This document shows, one piece after another, positions 8,490-17,172 of a stretch of 64,000 bases of DNA. The DNA is taken from positions 62,001 to 126,000 of the forward strand of contig NZ_JAIELN010000002.1 in the NCBI RefSeq assembly GCF_019753045.1, in the 5' to 3' direction. A program made the translations under genes and the position numbers. The notes beneath the pieces are model-generated. The model was not told where the DNA came from. It saw only the letters and a list, made by a program, of their open reading frames with translations, and did not search any database. The stretch's first letter is position 1, and the number at the start of each line of letters is the position of its first letter. The DNA is from Hyphomicrobium sp. Lineage in GTDB: Bacteria > Pseudomonadota > Alphaproteobacteria > Rhizobiales > Hyphomicrobiaceae.

Positions 8490-9944
8490 ATGTCCAAAGT
8501 GAATACAAGCACGCGCCCCGAGGCGCGCCTCGCCAAAGGCTTCCGCGATATCGAGGCGGCGGAGCTCCGGGGCCTCAACGACATGACGGGTAAGATCCGT
8601 GAGGTCTACGAGCGCTACGGCTTCGAGGCGCTCGAGACGCCCGCGATCGAGTACACCGACGCGCTCGGCAAATTCCTCCCCGACCAGGACCGCCCCAACG
8701 CCGGGGTCTTCTCGTTCCAGGACGAGGACGAGCAGTGGATGAGCCTGCGCTACGATCTGACCGCGCCGCTCGCCCGCTACGTCGCGCAGAATTTCCAATT
8801 CCTGCCGAAGCCGTTCCGCCGTTACGCGTTTGGCAACGTCTATCGCAACGAGAAGCCGGGTCCAGGCCGCTTCCGCCAGTTCATGCAGTTCGACGCCGAT
8901 ACGGTCGGAGCTGAAGGTGTGGCAGCCGACGCCGAGATGTGCATGCTCGCCGCCGATACGCTCGAAGCCCTCGGCGTGAAGCGCGGCGACTACGTGATCA
9001 AGGTCTCAAGCCGCAAGCTGCTCGACGGCCTGTTGAGTGCCGCCGGTCTCGACGGCGAAGAAAATGCCGGCCGCCGTCTGACCGTTTTGCGTGCCGTCGA
9101 CAAGCTCGATCGGCTTGGTATCGAGGGCGTTTCCCAGCTGCTTGGAAAAGGCCGCAAGGATGAAAGCGGCGACTTCACCAAAGGGGCCGATCTGACACCA
9201 GCGCAGACGATGGAAGTCATTGGCTTCCTCGAACGGCCCATCGCCTCGAACGCCGATAACCCTGCGTTCAAGTCCGGAGTCGACGATCTCTTGAAACTGA
9301 AAGAGATCTGCGCGGCCGCCGGATATGAGGAAAATCGCATCCGTCTCGATCAGACGGTCGTGCGGGGCCTCGAATACTACACCGGCCCCGTCTTGGAAGC
9401 CGAGCTGACGTTCGAGGTCAAAGACGATGACGGCAAGCCCGTGCGCTTCGGTTCCGTCGGTGGCGGCGGCCGTTACGACGATCTCGTCGCGCGCTTCACG
9501 GGCGAAAAAGTTCCGGCAACCGGCTTCTCCATCGGCGTCTCGCGCCTGCAGGCGGCGCTGTCTCTGATCGGCGACAAGAAAGCAAAAGCTCTCGGCCCCG
9601 TCGTCGTCCTCGTGATGGACAAGGCTGAAATCGCGACCTACCAGAAAATGACGCAAGCGCTCCGCAATGCCGGCATCCGCGCCGAGATGTACCTCGGCTC
9701 GTCCGGCATGAAGGCGCAGATGAAATACGCTGACAAGCGCAACAGTCCGTGCGTCATCATCCAAGGCTCCGACGAGCGCGCCAAAGGCGAGGTGACGATC
9801 AAGGACCTGATCGAAGGCGCCAAGGCCGCCGCCGCGATCAAGGACAATAAAGAGTGGAAGGAGGCGCGCCCGGCGCAGTTCTCCGTCTCCGAGGCAAACC
9901 TCATCCAGGAAGTTCACAAGCTCATCAAGCGGCATGAGGCTTAG
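8490..9944 (+). CDS. hisS: Histidine-tRNA ligase
   Basis: A 484-residue class II aminoacyl-tRNA synthetase. It shows motif 2 ('[12 protein letters not shown]'), the histidine-specific 'RGLEYYTGP' near residue 290, and motif 3-like 'GGGGRYDDL'. A C-terminal anticodon-binding domain follows. It charges tRNA-His with histidine in the cytoplasm. The gene is followed three bases later by hisZ, and the hisS-hisZ-hisG arrangement is characteristic of alphaproteobacteria. The 123-bp upstream gap contains a tandem ATTTTAGGG repeat and a TATAAG at about 8422 that could be part of a promoter, but neither is strong. Confidence 0.96.
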   Translation: MSKVNTSTRPEARLAKGFRDIEAAELRGLNDMTGKIREVYERYGFEALETPAIEYTDALGKFLPDQDRPNAGVFSFQDEDEQWMSLRYDLTAPLARYVAQNFQFLPKPFRRYAFGNVYRNEKPGPGRFRQFMQFDADTVGAEGVAADAEMCMLAADTLEALGVKRGDYVIKVSSRKLLDGLLSAAGLDGEENAGRRLTVLRAVDKLDRLGIEGVSQLLGKGRKDESGDFTKGADLTPAQTMEVIGFLERPIASNADNPAFKSGVDDLLKLKEICAAAGYEENRIRLDQTVVRGLEYYTGPVLEAELTFEVKDDDGKPVRFGSVGGGGRYDDLVARFTGEKVPATGFSIGVSRLQAALSLIGDKKAKALGPVVVLVMDKAEIATYQKMTQALRNAGIRAEMYLGSSGMKAQMKYADKRNSPCVIIQGSDERAKGEVTIKDLIEGAKAAAAIKDNKEWKEARPAQFSVSEANLIQEVHKLIKRHEA

Positions 9945-9947
9945 ATC

Positions 9948-11126
9948 ATGACCGTGGAGACGACGCGGAATCTCGAGGCGCTGGCAGCGCAAGCGCAGAC
10001 GTTGATGTCGGTTTTCACCAAAGCCGGCTACGAGGCCGTTGCGCCCTCCATCATTCAGCCGGCTGACGTGTTCCTCGACGTCATCGGCGAAAGCCTGCGC
10101 GCGCGGACCTATGTCTTCACCGACCAGGATGGCGCCGAGCTGTGCCTCCGGCCGGATATCACGGTGCCGACGTGCCGCCTCCACTTGGAACGCCACGCCG
10201 ATCCGGCGACGACGGCGCGCTATTGCTACAACGGCCCTGCGTTCCGCTTTCAGCCGCAAGGCGCGACGGCCTCGCACCCGCGCGAATTTCGCCAGGCCGG
10301 CATCGAGCGTTTTGGCGACAAGTCGCGCGAAGCAGCCGAAGCGGAAACCGTCGCCGTCGTCGTCAAGGCAATTGAAAAAGTTGGTCTCAAGGACTGGACG
10401 CTGAAGCTCGGCGACCTCGGATTGTTCTCGAGCGTTCTCGACGCGGCCGACGTCTCTCCGAATTGGAAAAAGCGGCTCGACGATGCGTTTCTGAAGCCGC
10501 TCTCGTTTCGCAATGCCCTGAAAGACTTCGCGTCCGCCGCGCGCGTCGCGTCTCCCGGCGTTCCGGAAGAATTGCTTTCTGCCGTGCGGCGCGACGAATG
10601 GGAAAAGAGCGAAGCCGCAGTCGCCGTCTATCTCGAAGAAAATGCGATCGAGCTGCTCGGCACGCGCTCGCTCGCAGACATCACGGAACACCTCATGGTG
10701 ATAGCTGAGGATCGCCAGGAAAAGCCTCTCGACGCGAGCGCGATCGAGTTGATCGAACGCTATGTCGGCGTCACTGGACCGGCGACGACGGCCGGCGAAA
10801 AGATCGCCGCTCTCCTCAAAGGCGCGAAGAACGGGGCGGGCGCCGCGTTGGAAACGTACGACCGGCGTCTGGCCCTCCTTGCCAACGCGGGCATCGATCT
10901 CAATCGCGTAACGTTTTCGGCCGAATTCGGCCGGACGCTCGCCTATTACTCGGGGCTCGTGTTCGAGGTGAATTCAGCGTCGCTCGAGGAAAAAAGTCCA
11001 ATCGCCAACGGTGGCCGGTACGACGGGCTGATGCGCGCCGCCGGAGCGCAAGTCGAAATTCCAGCCGTCGGCGCGGCCATCCATTCCGAGCGTCTGCTCG
11101 CAGCGACCGTCAAGGGGGCGCAATGA
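9948..11126 (+). CDS. hisZ: ATP phosphoribosyltransferase regulatory subunit HisZ
   Basis: A 392-residue paralogue of the HisS catalytic core. It keeps the class II fold ('[20 protein letters not shown]', '[13 protein letters not shown]'), but has '[17 protein letters not shown]' in place of the HisS histidine-binding 'RGLEYYTGP' and lacks the anticodon domain. HisZ pairs with short-form HisG to make active, histidine-feedback-inhibited ATP phosphoribosyltransferase. It is translationally coupled to hisG by a four-base overlap at 11123-11126. Confidence 0.93.
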   Translation: MTVETTRNLEALAAQAQTLMSVFTKAGYEAVAPSIIQPADVFLDVIGESLRARTYVFTDQDGAELCLRPDITVPTCRLHLERHADPATTARYCYNGPAFRFQPQGATASHPREFRQAGIERFGDKSREAAEAETVAVVVKAIEKVGLKDWTLKLGDLGLFSSVLDAADVSPNWKKRLDDAFLKPLSFRNALKDFASAARVASPGVPEELLSAVRRDEWEKSEAAVAVYLEENAIELLGTRSLADITEHLMVIAEDRQEKPLDASAIELIERYVGVTGPATTAGEKIAALLKGAKNGAGAALETYDRRLALLANAGIDLNRVTFSAEFGRTLAYYSGLVFEVNSASLEEKSPIANGGRYDGLMRAAGAQVEIPAVGAAIHSERLLAATVKGAQ

Positions 11127-11848
11127 GCAAGCTCACACTCGCGATACCCTCGAAGGGCCGCTTGATGGAGCAGACGACTGACATGTTTGCGCGCGCCGGT
11201 TTGGTCGTGCGCAAAGTCGGTCATGTGCGGGGCTATCGCGGCGAGATCGACGGCCTTCCGGATATCGACGTCGCATACGTTTCGTCGGGCGAGATCGCAG
11301 CCGCCCTCAAGGCCGGAAGCGTGCACCTGGGCATCACGGGCGAAGACCTGATCCGCGAGAACATTTCTGACGCCGCGACGCGCATACGTTTCTTGCAGGC
11401 GCTCGGCTTCGGCTTCGCCGACGTGATCGTGGCGGTGCCGGCGTGTTGGGTCGACGTCGCGACGGTGCACGACCTCGAGGACATTGCGCTGCCGTTCCGC
11501 CGCCTGCATGGCCGGTGGCCGCGCGTCGCCACGAAATACGTGAACCTGACGCGGCGCTTCTTCGGCTCCAAAGGCTTCGGCGACTATCGCATCATCGAGA
11601 GCGCGGGCGCGACCGAAGGCGCACCGGCGGCAGGCATGGCCGAGCTGATCGTCGACATAACGACGACTGGCGAAACGCTGCGCGCCAACGGCCTTAAGAT
11701 ACTCGACGACGGGATCATTCTGAAATCGCAGGCGAACCTGTGCGCCTCGAACGCCGCCGCTTGGACACCGGAATTCGAGAAGATCTGCGCCGAGCTCGCG
11801 GCGAAACTATCTGCATCCGTTCCGGTGAAAGCTACGTCGCGCGTTTAG
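11123..11848 (+). CDS. hisG: ATP phosphoribosyltransferase catalytic subunit, short form
   Basis: A 241-residue HisG of the short type, lacking the C-terminal ACT-like regulatory domain, as expected next to hisZ. Motifs include '[11 protein letters not shown]' at the N-terminus, '[12 protein letters not shown]', and the PRPP-binding-type stretch '[18 protein letters not shown]'. It catalyses the first step of histidine synthesis, ATP plus PRPP to phosphoribosyl-ATP. The stop TAG (11846-11848) directly abuts the recQ stop on the other strand with no base between them. Confidence 0.94.
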   Translation: MSKLTLAIPSKGRLMEQTTDMFARAGLVVRKVGHVRGYRGEIDGLPDIDVAYVSSGEIAAALKAGSVHLGITGEDLIRENISDAATRIRFLQALGFGFADVIVAVPACWVDVATVHDLEDIALPFRRLHGRWPRVATKYVNLTRRFFGSKGFGDYRIIESAGATEGAPAAGMAELIVDITTTGETLRANGLKILDDGIILKSQANLCASNAAAWTPEFEKICAELAAKLSASVPVKATSRV

Positions 11849-14035
11849 TTACACGCTATCGGCGAGATGGCATTTCAGGATGCCGTAATCGTAGCGTCCG
11901 CCAAGCGCCGAAAAAGCGGGGCCGAGCTTACCCGTCTCGCGCGTTTGGCATCGCTCGAACGCCTCTTCAATCTCGTCGTAGTCCGCAGCATCGAGCTTCA
12001 ACGCGTCCTCGGCCGTAATCAGTCCGGCTTCGATCGCCTCCGCCAAGTGGCCGTAGACGGTCGAAATCTCGAGGCTTCTCTCGGCGGCGATTGCCTCCGC
12101 ATCGAGGCCGCGTAAGTGCGCCGCGAGCGTCGCGTTCACGGTCGCGGACAGCCGGTTGTTCAGAGCCGGATGCTTCTTGAATTGCCCGATGACGTCGAGG
12201 AAAGCCACGCCATAGCGCGCGATCTTGCTGGCGCCGAGGCCGAGAATATCGTGCAGCGCGCTTTCCGTCGTCGGTTGCTTTTCAGCAAGCTCGATTAACG
12301 TCTTGTCCTGAGCGACGACGTAAGGAGGAAGCTTCGCCGATGCAGCGAGCTTCTGCCGGAGCGCCCGAAGCGCGTCGAACAGCGGCTGGTTTTCGCGCGC
12401 CACCCGCGACGCCGCAGACGACGTAGCGCGCTTCGAGCCCTTCGAAACTTGCCGCGTCACGCGCAAAAGGAAACGCTCTTCGCCGCGGAGCAGCGGCCGC
12501 GCCCGTTCCGTCAAAACGAGCGAGCCCATGCCCTCGTCATCGATGCTCAAATAGCCTTGCGCAGTGAGCTGACGGAAAAGCCCCTTCCACGTCGTCTGCG
12601 GAACATCTTTGCCGATGCCGTAGACGGTGAGCCTGTCATGACCGTTGCGGATGATCCGTTCGTCGACGGCGCCGCCCAGAACGTCGGCAAGATACGTGAC
12701 GCCGAACCGCTGACCCGTGCGATAAACGGCCGAAAGTGCTTTCTGCGCGAGGACCGAGCCGTCTTCCGTATGGGGCGGGTTGAGGCAGTTGTCGCAGTTG
12801 CCGCATGGCTCGGGCCGCGTCTCGCCGAAATAGGCAAGCAAGGCCTGCCGTCGGCAACCCGGCATTTCCGCGAGCCCGATCAGCGCATCGAGCTTTTGGC
12901 GCTGAACCTTCTTGAATGCATCCGAGCCTTCGGATTGCGAAATCCATTGCCGGAGCTGCACGATGTCCTGAAACCCGTACGCCATCCAGGCGTCGGCGGC
13001 CTCCCCATCGCGTCCCGCGCGGCCCGTCTCCTGATAGTACGACTCGATGGACTTCGGCAAATTGAGGTGCGCGACGAACCGAACGTCCGGCTTATCGATG
13101 CCCATGCCGAAGGCAATCGTCGCAACGATGATGAGGCCGTCTTCCGAGAGGAACTTCGACTGTGCGCCGGTGCGAATGTGGGGATCGAGCCCGGCGTGAT
13201 AGGCGAGCGCCTTCCGCCCCTTCGAAGATAGCCAAGCGGCCGTTTCTTCGACCGATTTGCGCGAGAGACAATAGACGATCCCCGCGTCCGTTGGATGTTC
13301 GGTTTCGATGAACTGCCAAAGCTTCTCTTTCGCGCTCAAGCTGCCGAGTTCCGCAATGGTGTAGCGGATGTTCGGCCGGTCGAAGCTCGCAATGAAGCAA
13401 GCCGCATTTTCAAGCGACAGCTCTGAAATGATATCCTGGCGCGTGCGTTCGTCCGCCGTTGCCGTCAGCGCGACGCGCGGCACGTTCGGGAACCGCTTCG
13501 CGAGAACCTTGAGCTGGCGATACTCGGGCCGGAAGTCATGTCCCCATTGCGAGACGCAGTGCGCCTCGTCGATCGCGAATATCGCGATATCGCTGCGCTC
13601 GAAGAGATTGAGGGTACGCTCCTGGACAAGGCGCTCCGGCGCGACGTACAGCAGATCGAGCGCGCCGGCCGCGAATTGACGCTCGATCTTGTCCTGCGTC
13701 GCCCGATCCTGCGTCGAGTTGAGAAAGGCCGCTTTGACGCCGAGGTCCAGCAGCGCATCGACCTGATCCTGCATCAATGCGATGAGCGGCGAGACGACGA
13801 TGCCGGTGCCGCGGCGAATGAGAGCCGGGATCTGATAGCAAAGCGATTTACCCCCGCCCGTCGGCATCAACGCCAGGCAGTCGCGGCCGGAAAGCAGCGT
13901 CGCGATAATGTCGCTCTGAAGCGACCGGAAGCCCTTGTATCCAAACACCTCTTCGAGCGTCGCGCGCGCCTTCGCCATGTCGTTATCTGCAACTGGCGAA
14001 AAGGGCAGGGAAAGCGGCTCGGCAGTGGCCGGCAT
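11849..14035 (-). CDS. recQ: ATP-dependent DNA helicase RecQ
   Basis: A 728-residue helicase, longer than the roughly 610 residues of E. coli RecQ. Visible in order: Walker A '[11 protein letters not shown]' (Lys63), DEAH box at residues 156-159 with '[13 protein letters not shown]', motif VI '[10 protein letters not shown]', the zinc-binding 'CGNCDNC', RQC, HRDC, and an extra C-terminal helix-turn-helix-like segment ('[20 protein letters not shown]'). It unwinds DNA 3' to 5' in recombinational repair. The start at 14035 is chosen by length; a second in-frame Met at residue 20 (13978), just before the conserved region, is possible. It converges on hisG with no intergenic base. Confidence 0.95.
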   Translation of the reverse strand: MPATAEPLSLPFSPVADNDMAKARATLEEVFGYKGFRSLQSDIIATLLSGRDCLALMPTGGGKSLCYQIPALIRRGTGIVVSPLIALMQDQVDALLDLGVKAAFLNSTQDRATQDKIERQFAAGALDLLYVAPERLVQERTLNLFERSDIAIFAIDEAHCVSQWGHDFRPEYRQLKVLAKRFPNVPRVALTATADERTRQDIISELSLENAACFIASFDRPNIRYTIAELGSLSAKEKLWQFIETEHPTDAGIVYCLSRKSVEETAAWLSSKGRKALAYHAGLDPHIRTGAQSKFLSEDGLIIVATIAFGMGIDKPDVRFVAHLNLPKSIESYYQETGRAGRDGEAADAWMAYGFQDIVQLRQWISQSEGSDAFKKVQRQKLDALIGLAEMPGCRRQALLAYFGETRPEPCGNCDNCLNPPHTEDGSVLAQKALSAVYRTGQRFGVTYLADVLGGAVDERIIRNGHDRLTVYGIGKDVPQTTWKGLFRQLTAQGYLSIDDEGMGSLVLTERARPLLRGEERFLLRVTRQVSKGSKRATSSAASRVARENQPLFDALRALRQKLAASAKLPPYVVAQDKTLIELAEKQPTTESALHDILGLGASKIARYGVAFLDVIGQFKKHPALNNRLSATVNATLAAHLRGLDAEAIAAERSLEISTVYGHLAEAIEAGLITAEDALKLDAADYDEIEEAFERCQTRETGKLGPAFSALGGRYDYGILKCHLADSV

Positions 14036-14227
14036 CGGGAAAACCTGTGCTCAGAACGTCGATGCCGGGACGCTAGCCTGATTCGACCGTGGCTTTTGCA
14101 GCTTCGGCTGCTGCAACACGAAAAACCCGTTGATTCAATTGGGAGGTTTCAAACAACTGAACGTTGCGACTTTTTAATCCCACGTTCAGAATGAGTTCAT
14201 CTTTGTCGCGGTAGTGTGGTCCTCAAG

Positions 14228-14315
14228 CTGGTGATGACACTTCCCCCCGTGCAACACCAGAACTGCTGAGCCCGGCCAAGCCCCAAGACATCCCCCCGTC
14301 TTCCCCTTGGCCGGG
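14228..14315 (+). ncRNA. Candidate small RNA with two C-rich-loop hairpins
   Basis: Two adjacent stem-loops lie between recQ and the beta-helix gene. Hairpin 1 pairs CTGGTG (14228-14233) with CACCAG (14255-14260), with an inner CAC/GTG pair presenting a TTCCCCCC loop. Hairpin 2 pairs CCCGGCCAAG (14271-14280) with CTTGGCCGGG (14306-14315), with a nested AAGAC/GTCTT stem presenting an ATCCCCCC loop. Two hairpins with exposed C runs on the + strand recall alphaproteobacterial trans-acting sRNAs whose C-rich loops pair with Shine-Dalgarno sequences. A possible promoter (TTGCGA 14164-14169, 17-base gap, CAGAAT 14187-14192) lies upstream. No clear U-tract terminator is seen and the strand is inferred from loop composition. 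Confidence 0.4.
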
Positions 14316-14357
14316 CCAGCCCTAAGAAGAAATCCGGTCAAAAATCGTTCGAAATCC

Positions 14358-14377
14358 GCGGCGCGCTTTTACGCCGC
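14358..14377 (-). terminator. Hairpin downstream of the beta-helix gene, possible terminator
   Basis: GCGGCG (14358-14363) and CGCCGC (14372-14377) form a GC-rich stem just beyond the minus-strand stop at 14387-14389. The stop itself sits inside a second palindrome, CGCCGT/ACGGCG (14382-14396). Neither is followed by a strong T run, so intrinsic termination would be weak. Confidence 0.4.
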
Positions 14378-14386
14378 CCGTCGCCG

Positions 14387-15754
14387 TTAAACGGCGATGT
14401 TGCCCGCCAGCTGCACGCGATTGTTGGCGCCCTGCCGATCGATGAGATCCGGCCCCGTCATCTTGCCGAAGTCCATTTCACGGATCGCGCCTTCCTGGGC
14501 GTTGGAAATCAGATTGTTCGCGATAAGGCATTTCCCGGCGTCGCCAGCGCCGGTGACCGATATGCCGACCCGCGCATGGCGAATGACGTTCCCGGTTGCC
14601 GCGACGTCTCGCATGAATGATCCCCAGCCGATCTGGATGCCGACGGTTGGAGCATTTTCGATGGTATTGCCGGAGACCACCGCATCGGCCTCGACGCCGA
14701 TGCCTTCGCCGCGCTTGTCTTCCGGTTCCTGTTCGCGTCGAAAGAGGTTGCGAATGAGGTTGCCTTGAATGACGGCAAGGCGGCCGCCCTCGTTGAAATT
14801 CGTCACCGATATTCCTGTGGCAGCAGTATCGACGACGTTGTTGGAAATGACGGCGCCCTGGAACCCGAATTCGGCGTAGAGAGCAACCTCGCCGAGTCGC
14901 TCGCAACTGTTGGCGATGATTTGGATATTCGAGGCGGAATTGCCTCGGACGGCCGTGTACGCGCAATCCGAAATGCGGTTGCCGCTGACAAGCACGCTGC
15001 CGGCGCGAAACACGTTGATGCCGTTCCCGTATTCGCCAGTGCCGCCGGAAGCGCCGCGAATTTTCGAGATGCGATTGCCGGAAACGATAGAGCCGTCTTC
15101 ACCGGCGGCGGACCGCCAGACGAGAATGCCGTTATTCCCGCAGTCCGAGATCGTGTTGCCCTTGATGTCGAGCCCCAAGGCGTCGAGGCTCTTCAACCCG
15201 GCGTCGAGGGCGCCCGTTATTGTGACGTCGTTGATATGTCCGCCGCACGCGATGAGCGAAAGCCCGTTGCCGACACTGTTGCGGATCTCGAGTTCGCTCA
15301 GGCGGAGGTCCTTCGAATGCGAGATCGTGATGGCGCCATCCGCGCGCGTCCTGTCGAACGTCTTATAGGCGCAGTCGAAGACGATGCCTTTGATAGCGAG
15401 ACCGTCCGCGCTGTCTGCCGTTACGAAGGCGTCGCCGCCGCCATAGGCGAGGATCGTCGTCCGGGCGCTGCCGATGAGCCGCGTTCCCATGCGAAGTTTG
15501 AGATCGCTGACGATGAAGGTCCCGGACGGCAGGATTACCGGCGTATCCGTGTTGGCCGCAGCGTCGATGACAGCCTGTAACGCGGCCGTCTGATCCTGGA
15601 CGTCATTGGGCACGAGCCGAGGCGCAGGAGCGCTCGCGGCGGCAGGCGCGGTGCCGGGAGACGCAACTGAGCGCTTGTCTGCGGCATGAGCGACCGTCGC
15701 CGCCGCACCCAATCCAAGGCCGGCTCCCAAGACGGAACGACGATCGAAGGTCAT
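14387..15754 (-). CDS. Tat-exported right-handed beta-helix protein (TIGR03808-like)
   Basis: A 455-residue protein whose N-terminus carries a twin-arginine signal (Arg5-Arg6 in 'DRRSVLGAG', then a hydrophobic stretch ending Ala-His-Ala). From about residue 60 it is built of repeating beta-helix coils rich in 'GNxI' and 'SGNRIS' units, as in PbH1 repeat proteins. The start at 15754 is preferred over one 12 codons upstream because it opens the Tat signal directly and has a GGGGGAG ribosome site six bases away. It matches what I know of the 'twin-arg-translocated uncharacterized repeat protein' family; the molecular function is unknown. Location is periplasmic. Confidence 0.8.
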   Translation of the reverse strand: MTFDRRSVLGAGLGLGAAATVAHAADKRSVASPGTAPAAASAPAPRLVPNDVQDQTAALQAVIDAAANTDTPVILPSGTFIVSDLKLRMGTRLIGSARTTILAYGGGDAFVTADSADGLAIKGIVFDCAYKTFDRTRADGAITISHSKDLRLSELEIRNSVGNGLSLIACGGHINDVTITGALDAGLKSLDALGLDIKGNTISDCGNNGILVWRSAAGEDGSIVSGNRISKIRGASGGTGEYGNGINVFRAGSVLVSGNRISDCAYTAVRGNSASNIQIIANSCERLGEVALYAEFGFQGAVISNNVVDTAATGISVTNFNEGGRLAVIQGNLIRNLFRREQEPEDKRGEGIGVEADAVVSGNTIENAPTVGIQIGWGSFMRDVAATGNVIRHARVGISVTGAGDAGKCLIANNLISNAQEGAIREMDFGKMTGPDLIDRQGANNRVQLAGNIAV

Positions 15755-15820
15755 AGGCGGCTCCCCCGTTCGCTGCTTTGCATCTCGCAAAGCAGTGAAA
15801 TCAGCGAGCCGCGAGAGTCG

Positions 15821-16453
15821 TTAAACCAGGGTTAACGAAGTCTCGGCTGCGGCCGTATTCAACGCGATTTTGAGGATCTCGAGCGCAGCCGCCGACACGG
15901 CCGTCATGTCGAGCGAAGGCTCGGAAAGATCAGAAGGGATATGCACAAATCCCACGCGGCAATCGCCTCGCGCTTCCGCCGCCGCCAGTGAGTGATAGAG
16001 GACCGCATTGCAGAGATAGCCGCCGGCGTCGTTCGAAATGGAGGAGGGATAGCCCTTCGCGTTCAGTGCCGCAGCGATCGACGGAGCGGCGATCGACGAT
16101 CGGCGGACTGCAGGACCATCCTCCGCCAATTGCGCCGCGGCGGGATGCGCTCCGGCTGCATCGGAAGCCGCCCGGCAGACATTCGCCGCTTCAGTTTCGA
16201 GCCGAATGGTTTTGGCTCCGGCGGCGACCCCGAAGTGCAACGCCAGCAAAGGCCGGTGACGCTCATGCAGGTTGGCGATGAGCCGGGGCGCTCTGTTCCA
16301 CTCCGTCGGAAGGACTGCGACAGTGAAGCAAAATTCTGGAAGAGCGCGGCGCGCCATCCTGGCAAGCTTCCGGGCGAGTTCGCCCGAAGCGTTGATAGGA
16401 ACACCCGGAAAAGGACCAAACCCGGTCAGCAGTACGGTCGGACGTGAATCCAT
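15821..16453 (-). CDS. Pyroglutamyl-peptidase I-like cysteine peptidase (family C15)
   Basis: A 210-residue protein starting 'MDSRPTVLLTGFGPFPG', the typical opening of family C15. The catalytic triad is visible: Glu86 in 'IRLETEAANV', Cys148 in 'GGYLCNAVLYHSL' and His171 in 'VGFVHIPS'. The family removes N-terminal pyroglutamate from peptides in the cytosol. The middle is more diverged than typical Pcp, so substrate may differ. Starts farther upstream in the frame are less likely: one at 16501 lies at the -35 box, and ATG 16465 would give an almost leaderless message. Confidence 0.8.
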   Translation of the reverse strand: MDSRPTVLLTGFGPFPGVPINASGELARKLARMARRALPEFCFTVAVLPTEWNRAPRLIANLHERHRPLLALHFGVAAGAKTIRLETEAANVCRAASDAAGAHPAAAQLAEDGPAVRRSSIAAPSIAAALNAKGYPSSISNDAGGYLCNAVLYHSLAAAEARGDCRVGFVHIPSDLSEPSLDMTAVSAAALEILKIALNTAAAETSLTLV

Positions 16454-16472
16454 TCGTCTCGGCATCGGCCCA

Positions 16473-16501
16473 ATTATAGGCGGCCGATGCCATTGACCCA
16501 A
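16473..16501 (-). promoter_or_regulatory. Sigma-70-type promoter of the pyroglutamyl-peptidase-like gene
   Basis: Reading the minus strand, TTGGGT (16501-16496) is followed after 17 bases by a perfect TATAAT (16478-16473). Transcription would begin around 16466-16465, next to the in-frame ATG at 16465 and 12 bases before the preferred ATG at 16453. Confidence 0.7.
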
Positions 16502-16523
16502 CGGGGAAGAGAGCGACCGCGCG

Positions 16524-16940
16524 TTATGTGCCGGCGTGGCGTTGACGCAGCTGTTCGCGCTTGTCGATGACGAGACGGCCTTCCTCGGCCTTGTGGAAAT
16601 ATTGGCTATTGATGAGCCAGCCCTTCAATGGCCGCAGCGGCGGAATGCACGTCAGCAGGATGATTGGGAAGCTGGTCAGCAAGTGCATCCAGAATGGGGG
16701 CCCATAGGCGACCTCGAACCAGCAGGCAAATGCCGCGCTCGGGATGCACGCGAAGCAGATCACGAAAAACGCAGGACCATCCGCCGGATCGGCGAATGAG
16801 AAACTTAGTCCGCAGGCTGGGCATTCCTTCTTGAGCGTCAGAAAGCCGTCGAAGATCTTACCCTTGCCGCATCGGGGGCAGAGACCGCGTATCCCCGTCG
16901 TCAGCGGAGATAGTTTCGGCCACTTGTGTTCCCCGCACAT
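16524..16940 (-). CDS. DUF983 family zinc-ribbon membrane protein
   Basis: A 138-residue protein with two Cys-x2-Cys pairs (Cys21/Cys24 and Cys40/Cys43) forming a probable zinc ribbon. Two hydrophobic segments follow, around residues 55-75 and 85-105. This is the standard layout of DUF983 proteins, which are common in alphaproteobacteria and of unknown function. An AGGAAAA ribosome site precedes the ATG at 16940. It is divergent from the MocR-type regulator, whose putative binding repeats lie in the shared 232-bp gap, so it could be a target of that regulator. Confidence 0.82.
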   Translation of the reverse strand: MCGEHKWPKLSPLTTGIRGLCPRCGKGKIFDGFLTLKKECPACGLSFSFADPADGPAFFVICFACIPSAAFACWFEVAYGPPFWMHLLTSFPIILLTCIPPLRPLKGWLINSQYFHKAEEGRLVIDKREQLRQRHAGT

Positions 16941-16971
16941 GATGTTTTCCTTTCATTACTGATGTCTGGGT

Positions 16972-17147
16972 ATTGTATGGCAACTTGGCCTGCGGGAAAA
17001 GCATTGTATGCGCCCTGCGCCATAATGGCGATTTTTGCGACATTACGCAGCGCTAACAGAGGCTTAGAGTAAGATGCGCCGTTGAACTGAACGGGGCGGT
17101 AGAATATCCCTATCCCTGCATGGCCATACATGTTATGTAATGTATGG
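16972..17147. promoter_or_regulatory. Repeated TTGTATGG-like elements and palindrome, probable MocR operator region
   Basis: ATTGTATGG occurs at 16972-16980 and ATTGTATGC at 17003-17011, 31 bp apart (about three helical turns). AATGTATGG lies at 17139-17147. The last also forms a perfect inverted repeat with CCATACAT at 17124-17131 around an 8-bp spacer. The cluster lies between DUF983 and the divergent MocR gene, as expected of an autoregulated site. Binding is inferred from repetition and position only. Confidence 0.45.
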
Positions 17148-17172
17148 ATCATCGAAGGAGAACCGTCCAGCT

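Noticed and set aside
9006-10691. 561-codon open frame on the minus strand across hisS-hisZ
   Set aside because: It is antisense to two well-recognised genes, Arg- and Asp-rich with no family features; long antisense frames are common in GC-rich genes.
14098-14111. GCAGC-TTCG-GCTGC tetraloop hairpin upstream of recQ as a terminator
   Set aside because: It is stable, but the T run lies on the wrong side for either strand, so it was not called a terminator.
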